Origin: Polyangiaceae bacterium
GTDB lineage: Bacteria; Myxococcota_A; Polyangia; Polyangiales; Polyangiaceae
Length of the DNA: 64,000 nt
Reading direction: 5' to 3'
Assembly: GCA_016719945.1 (NCBI GenBank)
Contig: JADJYE010000013.1
Location: 48,130 to 112,129, forward strand
The notes beneath the pieces are model-generated. The model was not told where the DNA came from. It made no database searches and worked only from the letters and a program-made list of their open reading frames with translations. This document shows positions 32,234 to 41,425 of this stretch, in pieces. Positions within the stretch are counted from its first letter, which is position 1. Each line of letters begins with the position of its first letter. Position numbers and translations under genes: made by a program.

Positions 32234-34390
32234 TCACTCCACGCGCTTGAAGTACGGCCAGGTCACGTCTGTGGCAGCCGACTGCGGGATGTCGGTCGAC
32301 ATCGGAGGATTGTCGGGGACGACGACGCTGCGCATCGCCTGGATCTCGAAGAGCGTGAGCGGTCGCGATTCGAAGGGGTCCGGGTGCCCGACCACGACCA
32401 GCGGCTGTCCGGCCTCGTCGATCAGCGCGTCGAGCTGAAACACGGCCGAGTCCGTCACGGGGTCGCAGCTGGGATCGTCGTTGGTCACGTCACAGCCCGT
32501 GTCGGCGAAGCGCTCGGTCCCGAAGCCGTGCGTCAGGTCGAGCAGGACCTCGTTCTCCGGCGCCGCGGGGTCGCCGACGCTGTGGCAACGATCGCAGGCC
32601 ATGAACGCGCTGCGCTTGCGGGTGGTGTGCGGGACGAACGCGCGCTGCCCGAACCCCGCGATGGTCCGCCCGTCCTCGAAGGTGAAGGTGCGCGGCTGAC
32701 GATCGTACACGACCTCCCCGTCGGGGCCGACGAGGGTCATGAAGAAGCGCTCGGCGGGCATGCTCGGCGCGAGCTTGCCCTGGCTGTCGCGCATCAGCAC
32801 GAGGTCCTGGAGCACCGCCCACTTGCGGGCGCCCGAGGGCTTGCCCGGCGCCTCCAAGCCCGTGGTGTGGTAGGCGCTCGAAGCGCTCAGATCGAGCGTC
32901 ACGTGGCAGCCGTAGCAGGACGGAAGCCAGCCGGAGTGGCAGGTGGAGCACGCGACCTCGTCCAGGTGCGAGAAGCCAGACTCGTCGATCCCCATCTCGG
33001 CGTCGGCGAAGAGGCTGTAACCGGGGTGGCCCTCCGTGACCGAGTCGACGACCTGCGGGACGTCGAGCTCGAGCCCCGTCACCAGGGTGCGGTACCCCAG
33101 GCTGCCGTCGTCTCGCGTGAACAGCCCCGGGACGCCCAGGCTCTCCGCCGCGCGTGTGCGCGCGTCACCGTGGCAGTCTTCACAGCTCGTGCCCACGGCG
33201 CACTGGGTGTCCGCGTAGAGGTGCCCATCTCCATGGACGTCGCTGCCGCCGTGGCAGTCGACGCAGTGCATGCCCGCCTCGAAATGCACGTCGGGCGGGG
33301 TCTCGTCGAAGTCGTTCGTGTCGTCCTCGTCGGTCAGGTAGTACGCCGCGTCGTGCCCATGAAGCCCGCGCCCGAGCACCGTGGGGCGAGGTGGGTTCAG
33401 GCCAGCGCCCGAGCTCTCTCGATACCCTTGAAACGACGCTCCGATGCGGCCGCCTCGATAGTGACAGGTCGTGCACGTGCTGGTGGTGGGGTAGCGGGTG
33501 AGCTCGTGACGCTCGGCGTGGGGGACGGTCTGCTTGTCGATCCACGGGTCACCGCCGGCGTAGAAGCCGGTCTCGAGGTAGGACATGTGACACGCCGTGC
33601 AGCCCGATGAGCGGTAGTCGCCCTCGAAGCGGTTTTCGCCGAAGTCGCTCAGGTGGCACCGGAAGCAGGACTTGACCATGTATTGGTCCTGCGCCTCCGC
33701 GACCGTCGGAGCGTCGAGCGGGTCCGCCCAGTCGGTCTCGAGCGGCTCGGGCGCGAAGCGCCCGTAAGACTCGCTGGCGCAGGTGTCGCTCGCCCGGTGC
33801 TCCGGGTCGGTCACGTCGATGGCGGCGACCTCGCCGTGTGGCGTCGCCTGGCGCCCGGCCCGATAGCGCGCGACCGTGACCTCTCCCGAGGTGTGAGTCA
33901 TCGTGGAGCGCTGCACGCGGTCGACGACGTCGGCGTGACACCTGCCGCAGGTGTCCGCCGCGACACGCAGGTCTCCGGGGTTGATGAAGCGGACGTAGTC
34001 GAGCGCGATGGCGTCGAGCTTCTCGCCCGAGAGGTTCTTGATGAAGCTCGGGCCGTCGCCGGGCGACACGTGCGACTCTTCGATGTCGTAGACCCACTCT
34101 CCCGAGCACAGAGGGTCGTCTTCTGGGCCCGTGATCTCTCCGGTGCAGACGCGGTCCTTGCCGCCGTGACAGTCGGTGCAGCTGAGCGACACGCCGGGGT
34201 GGGCGTCCTCGATGCCGTGGGGCGTGCCGGTGGCGTCGAGCGGCTTGTGGCACACCTCACACGCGCTGCGGTGCAGGACCCGCTCCTCCAAGACGTCGTG
34301 GCAACCGGGCGTAGGCGCGAGGCCCGCGAGCACGAGCGCCAAGGTCGCCCCGAGCCACAGGCCGCCCGAGCGTGCGTCAACCTTCCACAA
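32234..34390 (-). CDS. Undecahaem c-type cytochrome, exported
   Basis: 718 residues. A signal or lipoprotein-like N-terminus (ATLALVLAGLAPTPGC) precedes eleven CXXCH motifs: CEVCH, CTDCH, CGRCH, CFRCH, CTACH, CTTCH, CVDCH, CEDCH, CSTCH, CYGCH and CDRCH. The spacing is irregular, as in large multihaem cytochromes of respiratory or extracellular electron-transfer systems. TTG 34390 is the only start upstream of the signal, with AGAGGGGTG before it, and overlaps the preceding lipoprotein gene by 14 nt. The operon is preceded by an FNR-type site, suggesting anaerobic or NO-responsive expression. Confidence 0.85.
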   Translation of the reverse strand: MWKVDARSGGLWLGATLALVLAGLAPTPGCHDVLEERVLHRSACEVCHKPLDATGTPHGIEDAHPGVSLSCTDCHGGKDRVCTGEITGPEDDPLCSGEWVYDIEESHVSPGDGPSFIKNLSGEKLDAIALDYVRFINPGDLRVAADTCGRCHADVVDRVQRSTMTHTSGEVTVARYRAGRQATPHGEVAAIDVTDPEHRASDTCASESYGRFAPEPLETDWADPLDAPTVAEAQDQYMVKSCFRCHLSDFGENRFEGDYRSSGCTACHMSYLETGFYAGGDPWIDKQTVPHAERHELTRYPTTSTCTTCHYRGGRIGASFQGYRESSGAGLNPPRPTVLGRGLHGHDAAYYLTDEDDTNDFDETPPDVHFEAGMHCVDCHGGSDVHGDGHLYADTQCAVGTSCEDCHGDARTRAAESLGVPGLFTRDDGSLGYRTLVTGLELDVPQVVDSVTEGHPGYSLFADAEMGIDESGFSHLDEVACSTCHSGWLPSCYGCHVTLDLSASSAYHTTGLEAPGKPSGARKWAVLQDLVLMRDSQGKLAPSMPAERFFMTLVGPDGEVVYDRQPRTFTFEDGRTIAGFGQRAFVPHTTRKRSAFMACDRCHSVGDPAAPENEVLLDLTHGFGTERFADTGCDVTNDDPSCDPVTDSAVFQLDALIDEAGQPLVVVGHPDPFESRPLTLFEIQAMRSVVVPDNPPMSTDIPQSAATDVTWPYFKRVE

Positions 34391-34895
34391 GGATCACCCC
34401 TCTGGTTTGACTGGCCTCGTGGTCCTGATCGTCGCTGACGGTGCAGCTCAGGGTGGCCTTGACTCCGTAGAGGTCCTCGATCGACGCGGCCTGGTTCGGC
34501 GCCTCGTGAACGATGGGGATGGGGAACGCCTGGACCTCGAACCAGCCGTCGGTCGCGCGCACGAAGATCTGTCGCGTCTCGACCACGCCGACCTGCTCTC
34601 CACCCTCGGTCACCACGTCGCAGCTGACCGTGGCGATGTTGGCGATGCCGGTGGTCCGCACGGCAGGCATGGTCCAGGTGCCGCCCTGGAGTCCGTACAC
34701 GACGGGCAAGCCGTCCCCCTCCGCGAGCGGCTCGAGGAGCTGCTCGACATAGAAGCCGAGCGCCAGCTGCGGGTCGCCGCTGATGGGGTCCGGTCCGTCG
34801 TCCCCGACCTCGATGTCCGGGTCGACCCAGCGGAAGCCGACCACTCGGTCGCAGCCGGCGAGGAGCAGAGCGCAGAGGACGAAGCGGACCCTCAC
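34377..34895 (-). CDS. Lipoprotein co-transcribed with the 11-haem cytochrome
   Basis: 172 residues from GTG 34895. The signal ends in CALLLAGC (lipobox). The mature part is Asp/Val-rich and beta-like with two further Cys (VSCDVV, LSCTVS) that may form a disulfide. No family named. As the first gene behind the FNR-type promoter, it probably supports the cytochrome at the cell surface. The start is nearly at the predicted transcription start, so the message may be leaderless. Confidence 0.65.
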   Translation of the reverse strand: MRVRFVLCALLLAGCDRVVGFRWVDPDIEVGDDGPDPISGDPQLALGFYVEQLLEPLAEGDGLPVVYGLQGGTWTMPAVRTTGIANIATVSCDVVTEGGEQVGVVETRQIFVRATDGWFEVQAFPIPIVHEAPNQAASIEDLYGVKATLSCTVSDDQDHEASQTRGVILVEG

Positions 34896-34903
34896 CGGGA
34901 CTC

Positions 34904-34945
34904 AGCCTAGCGACCCCCGGTCCGGGTGGACTTGATAGGGATCAA
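34904..34945 (-). promoter_or_regulatory. FNR/CRP-type site and -10 for the multihaem cytochrome operon
   Basis: TTGATAGGGATCAA at 34932-34945 is a perfect match to the FNR consensus TTGAT-N4-ATCAA and is part of a longer perfect 9-bp inverted repeat (34928-34949). A TAGGCT -10-like hexamer at 34904-34909 (complement AGCCTA) places the site centre at -41.5, the classic class II activation position, for leftward transcription. No -10 is seen at the matching distance towards purL. Confidence 0.75.
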
Positions 34946-34996
34946 GTCCGCCTCCCAGCTTGACCCCACGCCGCGATCGGGCGACCAGCCCCGCCT

Positions 34997-37900
34997 ATGT
35001 GGACCCACCTTGGTCGGGCCGCGCTGTCTCCCTCTCGCCTGGCGAGGCGCCTCGCGGCGCTCCGCGTGGCGAACCCGGCCCTCACCGCTGCCAGCGCACG
35101 TTTCGTCCACTTCGTGCAGCTCGGGCGGCCGCTCTCGGCCGAGGAGCGCGTCGTGCTAGAGCGGCTGCTCACGTACGGCCCGCTCGGCGCGGACGAGCCC
35201 CTCGGGGCGCACGCGCGCTGGGTCGTGCCGCGGCTCGGCACGGTCTCGCCGTGGTCGAGCAAGGCGACCGACATCGCGAACGTGTGTGGGCTCGACGGCG
35301 TCGTGCGGGTCGAGCGTGGGGTGCGCTGGTCGTTCGAGGGCCGCCTCGATGCGCCCGCGGCGCGCCGTCGACGCCGCCCTGCACGACCGCATGACCGAGA
35401 GCGTGCTCTCGAGCGAGGCGGAGGCCGAGGCGCTGTTCGCGCACGGCGAGCCGCGGCCGCTGCGCTCGATCGATCGACGCGGGCTCGCCGCCGCGAACAA
35501 GGAGCTCGGGCTCGCCCTCGCGGCGGACGAGATCAGCTACCTCGAGCAGGCGTTCGACGCGCTGGGGCGCGACCCCACCGACGTCGAGCTGATGATGTTC
35601 GCGCAGGCCAACAGCGAGCACTGCCGGCACAAGATCTTCAACGCGCGCTTTTCGCTCGACGGTGAGGCGCAGCCGCTCTCGCTGTTCCAGATGATCCGGC
35701 GGACCACCGAGGCGAGCCCGGCGGGCGTGCTGTCTGGATACAAGGACAACGCCGCCGTGTTCGAAGGCCCCGAGACGTCGCGCTTTTTCCCCGCGCCCGA
35801 CAGCGGCGTCTACGGCCACCACCCCGAGCGGTCGCACGTCTGCATCAAGGTCGAGACGCACAACCACCCGACCGCGATCTCTCCGCACCCGGGCGCGGCC
35901 ACGGGCTCGGGCGGGGAGATCCGCGACGAAGGGGCGACGGGCCGCGGCGCGAAGCCGAAGGCGGGCCTGGTCGGCTTCACCGTCTCGGACCTGCGCATCC
36001 CCGGTCTCGCGCGGCCTTGGGAGCGCGCCGAGGCGCGGCCCGAGCGCATCGCCTCGCCGCTCGACATCATGCTGGAGGCGCCGCTCGGCGCCTCGGCGTA
36101 TTGCAACGAGTTCGGGCGGCCGGGCGTGTTGGGCACCTTCCGGACGTTCGAGCTCGAGGTCGGGGGTCGCCGCCGGGGCTTCCACAAGCCGATCCTGATC
36201 GCGGGCGGGCTCGGCGCGGTGCGCCCGATGCACGTGAGCAAGGAGCGCATCGCGGTCGGCGCGCCGGTGGTCGTGCTCGGCGGCCCCGCGATGCGCATCG
36301 GCCTCGGCGGCGGCGCGGCCTCCTCGATGGCGCAGGGCGCGAGCCACGCCGAGCTCGATTTTGCCTCGGTGCAGCGGGACAACGCCGAGATGGAGCGGCG
36401 CTGTCAGGAGGTCATCGACCGCTGCCTCGCCCTCGGAGAGGACAGCCCCATCGCGTCGATCCACGACGTCGGCGCCGGCGGGCTGTCGAACGCGCTCCCG
36501 GAGCTGGTGCACGAGAGCGGCCGAGGCGCGCGCTTCGAGCTGCGCGCGGTGCCGAGCGAGGAGCGGTCCATGACGCCCCTCGAGATCTGGTGCAACGAAT
36601 CTCAGGAGCGCTACGTGCTGGCGCTGCGCCCGGGGGGCCTGCCGCGCTTCAGCACGCTGTGCGAGCGCGAGCGCGCGCCCTACGCGGTGCTGGGGGAGGC
36701 GACCGACGACGGCCGGCTGCTCGTCACCGATCGCGAGCTGGGCGGCGCGCCGATCGACCTGCCGCTGGACGTCTTGCTCGGCAAGGCGCCGCGCATGGAG
36801 CGCGACGCGCGCCACCAGCCCAGCGCAGGCGCCGCGCTCGAGCTCGCGGCCGTCGACCCGCGAGAGGGGGCTTACCGGGTGCTCGCGCTGCCCGCGGTCG
36901 CGGACAAGACGTTCCTGGTGACGATCGGCGATCGCACCGTGAGCGGCCTCGTGGCGCGCGATCCGATGGTCGGGCGCTTCCAGGTGCCGGTCGCCGACTG
37001 CGCGGTGACGCTCGCCGGGTACGAGGGCAACGCGGGCGAGGCGATGGCGATGGGAGAGCGCCCCCCGCTCGCCCTGCTCGACGCGGCCGCGTCGGCGCGC
37101 ATGGCGGTCGGCGAGGCGCTCACCAACCTGGCGGCCGCGGGGGTCGAGCGGCTCTCGGAGGTGCGCCTCTCCGCCAACTGGATGGCCTCCGCGGGCGACC
37201 CGGGAGAGGACGCGCGGCTGTTCGAGGCGGTGCGCGCCGTGGGCCTCGAGCTCTGCCCTGCGCTCGGCGTCGCCATCCCCGTCGGCAAAGATTCGCTGAG
37301 CATGCGCACCGAGTGGCGCGAGGGCGGGGAGGCTCGGCGCGTGTCATCCCCCGTATCGCTGGTGGTGACCGCGTTCGCGCCCGTGTCCGACGTGCGGCGG
37401 GCGCTCACGCCCGAGCTGATCCTCGACGAGGGCGAGACCGTGCTGTGGCTGGTCGACCTCGGCGGCGGCAAGGCGCGGCTCGGAGGCTCGGCCCTGGCGT
37501 ACGTCCACGGACAGCTCGGGGACGTGCCGCCCGACGTCGACGACCCTGCGCGTCTCGCCGGGTTCTTCGCCGCGATCGCTGAGCTCGCGAGGCGGGGGCT
37601 CGCGCTCGCTTATCACGACCGCGCCGATGGCGGCCTGTTCGCCACCCTGGTCGAGATGGCCTTCGCGGCGAAGAGCGGCCTCGAGGTCGACCTTCCGGCG
37701 GGGCTCGGCGCGCCGCTCGCCGCTCTGTTCACCGAAGAGCTCGGCGCCGTGCTCCAGGTGCGCGTCTCGGACCGTGCGGCGCTGCTCGAGGTGCTCGCGC
37801 GGCACGGGCTCGAGGGCCTCGCGCACCCGATCGGCCGGCCCGCCCCGAGCGGACGTGTGCGCATCGCGAGCGGTGGCCGAGCGGTCCTCGACGAGGCGCT

Positions 37901-38849
37901 GGTCGACCTGCGCCGGGCGTGGTCGGAGACCACCCACGCCTTGCAGCGCCTGCGGGACGACCCAGCCTGCGCCGACGAGGAGCACGCGGCGCGGCTCGAG
38001 GACGGCGTAGGGCTCGCCCCGCTCGTCACCTTCGACCCGACCGAGGACGTCGCGGCCCCGTTCATCGGCCGGGGCGCGCGCCCGCGCGTCGCCATCTTGC
38101 GCGAGCAAGGCGTCAACGGGCAGGTCGAGATGGCCGCGGCGTTCGACCGCGCCGGCTTCGAGGCGGTCGACGTGCACATGACCGATCTGCACTCGGGCAG
38201 GGTCTCCCTATCCGGCTTCCGCGGGCTCGCCGCCTGCGGCGGCTTCTCGTACGGCGACGTGCTCGGCGCGGGCGAGGGCTGGGCCAAGAGCCTGCTGTTC
38301 CACGCCGCCGCGCGCGCCGAGCTCGAGCGCTTCCTGGGCCGCGCGGACACCTTCGCGCTCGGCGTCTGCAACGGCTGCCAGATGATGTCCGCGCTGCGCG
38401 AGATCATCCCCGGCGCACAGGCCTGGCCGCGCTTCGTGACGAACCGCTCGGAGCGCTTCGAGGCGCGCCTCTCGCAGGTGGAGATCTTGCCGAGCCCCTC
38501 GATCTTCTTCCGAGGCATGATCGGCTCGCGGCTGCCGGTCGCCGTGTCGCACGGCGAGGGTCGCGCGGAGCTGGACGGCCCCGCCCTCGAGCGCCTCACG
38601 GCCACGGGCCTGGTGAGCGCTCGCTTCGTCGACGGAAGCGGCGAGGTCGCCGCCCGCTACCCCCACAACCCGAACGGCTCACCTGGCGGAGTCACCGCCG
38701 TGACCAGCACCGACGGCCGCTTCACGATCATGATGCCGCACCCGGAGCGCGTGTTCCGCTCCGTGCAGCTCTCGTGGCGGCCGCGCGCGTGGGGCGAGGC
38801 GAGCCCCTGGCTGCGCATGTTCGGAAACGCGCGGGCGTGGGTGGGGTAG
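34997..38849 (+). CDS. purL: Phosphoribosylformylglycinamidine synthase (FGAM synthetase), one frameshift
   Basis: Fourth step of purine synthesis: FGAR + Gln + ATP to FGAM. The large single-chain form (about 1,280 residues when corrected) is present: N-terminal region with TVSPWSSKATDIANVCGL, catalytic half with AQANSEHCRHKIFNARF and KVETHNHPTAISPHPG, and a C-terminal glutaminase with GVCNGCQMMSAL (nucleophile Cys) and PHNPNGS. The first 120 residues are in one frame (to about 35355) and the rest in another (AVDAALHDRMTES onward). Removing one base at about 35351-35367 restores the frame. The gene is single-copy here and normally needed, so a sequencing error is likely. Confidence 0.9.
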
Positions 38850-38876
38850 CAGGGTAGAGAGCTGGGGCGCCTTGTT

Positions 38877-39470
38877 TCAGCGCCGGGTAGGAAACGCTGT
38901 CAGCTCGAGGAACCCTCGGCCTCCGAGCATGGGCGCGGCGCTGTCGGCGCTCGCGCCGTCGTTGCCGAGCGCCGCGGCCACGTCGGCGGTCGGCTCGACC
39001 CCGAGGCTGACCGTGAGGGAAGGGGTGCCGTAGACGGCGAACGAGAGGCGGCCTGCGAGGCCCAGCGTGTAGGCGCCGAACTGCCGCTCCGAGGTGACGC
39101 GCTCGATGCCCAGGTACCCGAGGCGCGGGCGGACGCCGACGCGCACAGCGCCGATCGCCCACGCCAGATCGAGCCCGATCACTGCGTGTCCGAACGCGAG
39201 CGAGCCGTCGACGGCGCCGGCGAGCAGGCCCGCGTAGAGCCCGTACGAGCCGACCGACGTGTCCACGCCCACGGCCACGTCGGCCTCTGCGCCGACGATG
39301 AGCACGTCGAAGAGCGCGCGCGTCGTGGCCCCGGCCGACGCCTTCACCATGACCGCGGGCGCCTGGGCCGCCTCGGGTGCGTGGGCAGCGCGGTCCTCGG
39401 CGTCGGCGGCGCGCGCGAGCGACGCGACGGTCAGCCAGGCGGCGAGCGTGAGCCACGCCTTCAGTCGCAT
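38877..39470 (-). CDS. Exported protein, probable outer-membrane barrel
   Basis: 197 residues from ATG 39470. A clean signal peptide ends at LARAADAED, followed by Gly/Ala-rich alternating strands (GSYGLYAGLLAGAVDGSLAF, YTLGLAGRLSFAVYG) and a C-terminal FLELTAF, consistent with a small outer-membrane barrel. It overlaps the upstream gene's stop by 10 nt, so the two probably form an operon. No specific family. Confidence 0.6.
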   Translation of the reverse strand: MRLKAWLTLAAWLTVASLARAADAEDRAAHAPEAAQAPAVMVKASAGATTRALFDVLIVGAEADVAVGVDTSVGSYGLYAGLLAGAVDGSLAFGHAVIGLDLAWAIGAVRVGVRPRLGYLGIERVTSERQFGAYTLGLAGRLSFAVYGTPSLTVSLGVEPTADVAAALGNDGASADSAAPMLGGRGFLELTAFPTRR

Positions 39471-39835
39471 AGCCAGTCCTCCTCGTACAGCGCCTGGATC
39501 GTCGGGCCATCGATCTCTTGAACCGCGCGGACCCGCGCCGCGAGCCGCTCGCACACGTCGCGCGCGGCGAGCTCGTCGCAGCTCGCCTCCCGCAGGCAGT
39601 CGCTCTCGTCGAGCGCGACCACGGTGCCGTCCGTCTCGCGTTCGCAGCCCCCCTCTTGGATACAGCCCCAGCGGGGCAGCACCAGAGCCGGGCAGCAGCC
39701 CTGCAGGTGGACCGCGGCCCGCTCACACGCGAGCTCGCCTCGGTCGAGATCGAAGCCGAGGGTGAGCGGGGCCATCGCCGCGAGGAAGGCAGCGACCAGC
39801 GCCCGCCGCCGGGGAGGGCGCGGTGGCTTGGGCAT
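39461..39835 (-). CDS. Small Cys-rich exported protein
   Basis: 124 residues from ATG 39835. A very basic N-terminus and a hydrophobic segment (ALVAAFLAAMAPLTLGF) form a signal or anchor. The mature part has about nine Cys (ELACERAA, GCCPAL, CIQEGGCERE, DCLREASCDEL) typical of disulfide-bonded periplasmic proteins. Its 3' end overlaps the downstream barrel gene. Divergent from the phosphoesterase gene. Unknown function. Confidence 0.6.
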   Translation of the reverse strand: MPKPPRPPRRRALVAAFLAAMAPLTLGFDLDRGELACERAAVHLQGCCPALVLPRWGCIQEGGCERETDGTVVALDESDCLREASCDELAARDVCERLAARVRAVQEIDGPTIQALYEEDWLCD

Positions 39836-39841
39836 CACACG

Positions 39842-39910
39842 CGTCGAGTGGCGCGCAGCGGCCGATGGCATTTCAGAATCGGTCTGACGAAACCGTGACT
39901 CGACGGTCAC
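39842..39910. promoter_or_regulatory. Inverted repeats in the divergent promoter region
   Basis: CGTCGAGT (39842-39849) is matched by ACTCGACG (39898-39905), and GTGAC (39895-39899) by GTCAC (39906-39910). They lie between the divergent Cys-rich protein and phosphoesterase genes and could be operator half-sites. Evidence is symmetry only. Confidence 0.3.
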
Positions 39911-39915
39911 CCCAC

Positions 39916-41364
39916 ATGCGTCATGTTCATAGACAGCCCGTGCGTACCTCCCCACCAGCTTCCCCGGCCGAGAGCCTGATCGTCCTGTCGGACGTTCACT
40001 TGGGCAGCGATCTGACCGGGGGAGGGCCGCTGCGGTCGCGAGGGATCGATCTCGATCTGGTGCACTTGCTCGGTCACTACCGCGCGCAGAAGCCCACCGG
40101 TGATCGTTGGCGGCTGGTCATCGCGGGAGATTTTATCGACTTCATCGGCATGTCGATCCCGGCCGAAGGCGAGATCCTCGAGACCCCACCCACCGACGAG
40201 GAGCGCGAGCACGGCCTCGGCAGCGCGGAGGACCACGCGCGCGTGAAGCTGCGCCGCGTGGCGGCCCGTCACGCCGATATCTTTCGCGCGCTGGCGGCCT
40301 TCATCGAGGCCGGGCACGCGGTCACGCTGGTGCACGGCAACCACGACGTCGAGCTGCACTGGCAGGCCGTTCGAGACGAGCTCGGCGACGTGATCTTCGC
40401 GCACGCGAGCCCAGGGACCGAGCGCGCCGCGTTCGACGCGCGGATCGAGCACGCGCCGTGGTTCTATTATGTGGGCGGGCTCGTCTACGTCGAGCACGGC
40501 CACCAGTACGACCCGTTCTGCGCGGTCGACCACATCATGGTGCCGCTGTCTCCGCTGCACCCGAGGCGGCTCGCGCAGGGGTTCTGCGACGTGCTGCTGC
40601 GCTTCGTGGTGCGGCCCACCCGCGGCCTGTCCGAGCATGGCCACGAGCGGATGGGGGTCGCCGACTACGCCGCGCTCGGCTTCAAGCTGGGGCTTCGCGG
40701 CGCGTTCGGGCTGTTCGTGCGCTTCGTGCGGGCCATCCTCGAGCTGTTCAAGCTACGGCGCGCCCACCTGTCCGAGGCCGCGATCGCGCTGCGCGCGGAG
40801 CACGAGCGGCGGATGGCCTTGCTCGCCGAGGCCAAGCGCATTGGCCTCGACCGGCTCCGCGCCCTGCTGGCCCTGCAGTCGCCGCCGATCACGCGTACCA
40901 TCCGCGGCATCCTCGCGAGCTTGCTGCTCGATCGCATCGCCCTCGGCCTCGCCGCCTCGCTCGTCCTCCTCGGGCTCGCGCTCTGGCTCATCGGCACGGG
41001 CCATTTCGTCTGGTCCGCTGCGCTGGTGCTCCTGTCGTGGGGCCTCGCCCACTCTTTCCTCATGCGCGGCCGTCACGTCTGCCCGTCGGATCAGCTCGCG
41101 GAGCGCGCCTCACACCTCGCGCGCCTGTTCCCAGCGGCCTTCGTCGTCATGGGCCACACGCACGTCCCGGTGTGCCAGCCGGTCGCCCTTGGCGAGTCGA
41201 CCTACGTGAACGTGGGCTCGTGGTCGGAGTCCGAAGGCGCCGACAGCGACGAGAGCAAGGCTTCGAGGCTGCACCTCGTGATCCACCCGCGAACGGGCGG
41301 AGCCGAGGGCGGCCTCTTCCGCTGGGTTCCGCTCGCGGGGCCGGAGCGGGTCGCCACGGCGTAG
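39916..41364 (+). CDS. Calcineurin-like metallophosphoesterase with C-terminal membrane helices
   Basis: About 482 residues. All motifs of the fold are visible: DVHLGSD, GDFIDFIG, GNHDVE, a mid-chain VEHGHQYDP and the terminal GHTHVP, giving a dinuclear metal site. Two helices (IALGLAASLVLLGLALWLI and WSAALVLLSWGLAHSFLM) sit between GHQYD and GHTH, so the enzyme is membrane-bound with an insertion. The substrate is unknown; UDP-diacylglucosamine hydrolase-like or general phosphodiester activity is possible. ATG 39916 is taken; earlier in-frame ATGs (39823, 39868) lie in the divergent promoter. Confidence 0.8.
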   Translation: MRHVHRQPVRTSPPASPAESLIVLSDVHLGSDLTGGGPLRSRGIDLDLVHLLGHYRAQKPTGDRWRLVIAGDFIDFIGMSIPAEGEILETPPTDEEREHGLGSAEDHARVKLRRVAARHADIFRALAAFIEAGHAVTLVHGNHDVELHWQAVRDELGDVIFAHASPGTERAAFDARIEHAPWFYYVGGLVYVEHGHQYDPFCAVDHIMVPLSPLHPRRLAQGFCDVLLRFVVRPTRGLSEHGHERMGVADYAALGFKLGLRGAFGLFVRFVRAILELFKLRRAHLSEAAIALRAEHERRMALLAEAKRIGLDRLRALLALQSPPITRTIRGILASLLLDRIALGLAASLVLLGLALWLIGTGHFVWSAALVLLSWGLAHSFLMRGRHVCPSDQLAERASHLARLFPAAFVVMGHTHVPVCQPVALGESTYVNVGSWSESEGADSDESKASRLHLVIHPRTGGAEGGLFRWVPLAGPERVATA

Positions 41365-41368
41365 GCCA

Positions 41369-41395
41369 TGTCACAGCCTCGGGGGCTGCGTCGTC
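41369..41395 (+). promoter_or_regulatory. ECF41-type promoter
   Basis: TGTCACA at 41369-41375 followed by CGTC at 41389 or 41392 matches the published ECF41 promoter elements (-35 TGTCACA, -10 CGTC). It lies directly before an AAGGAGG ribosome site (41407-41413) and the oxidoreductase gene that is followed by an ECF41 sigma factor, so positive control of this pair by its own sigma factor is likely. Confidence 0.75.
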
Positions 41396-41425
41396 TGGGC
41401 GGCAACAAGGAGGCTGTGTCAGCCC

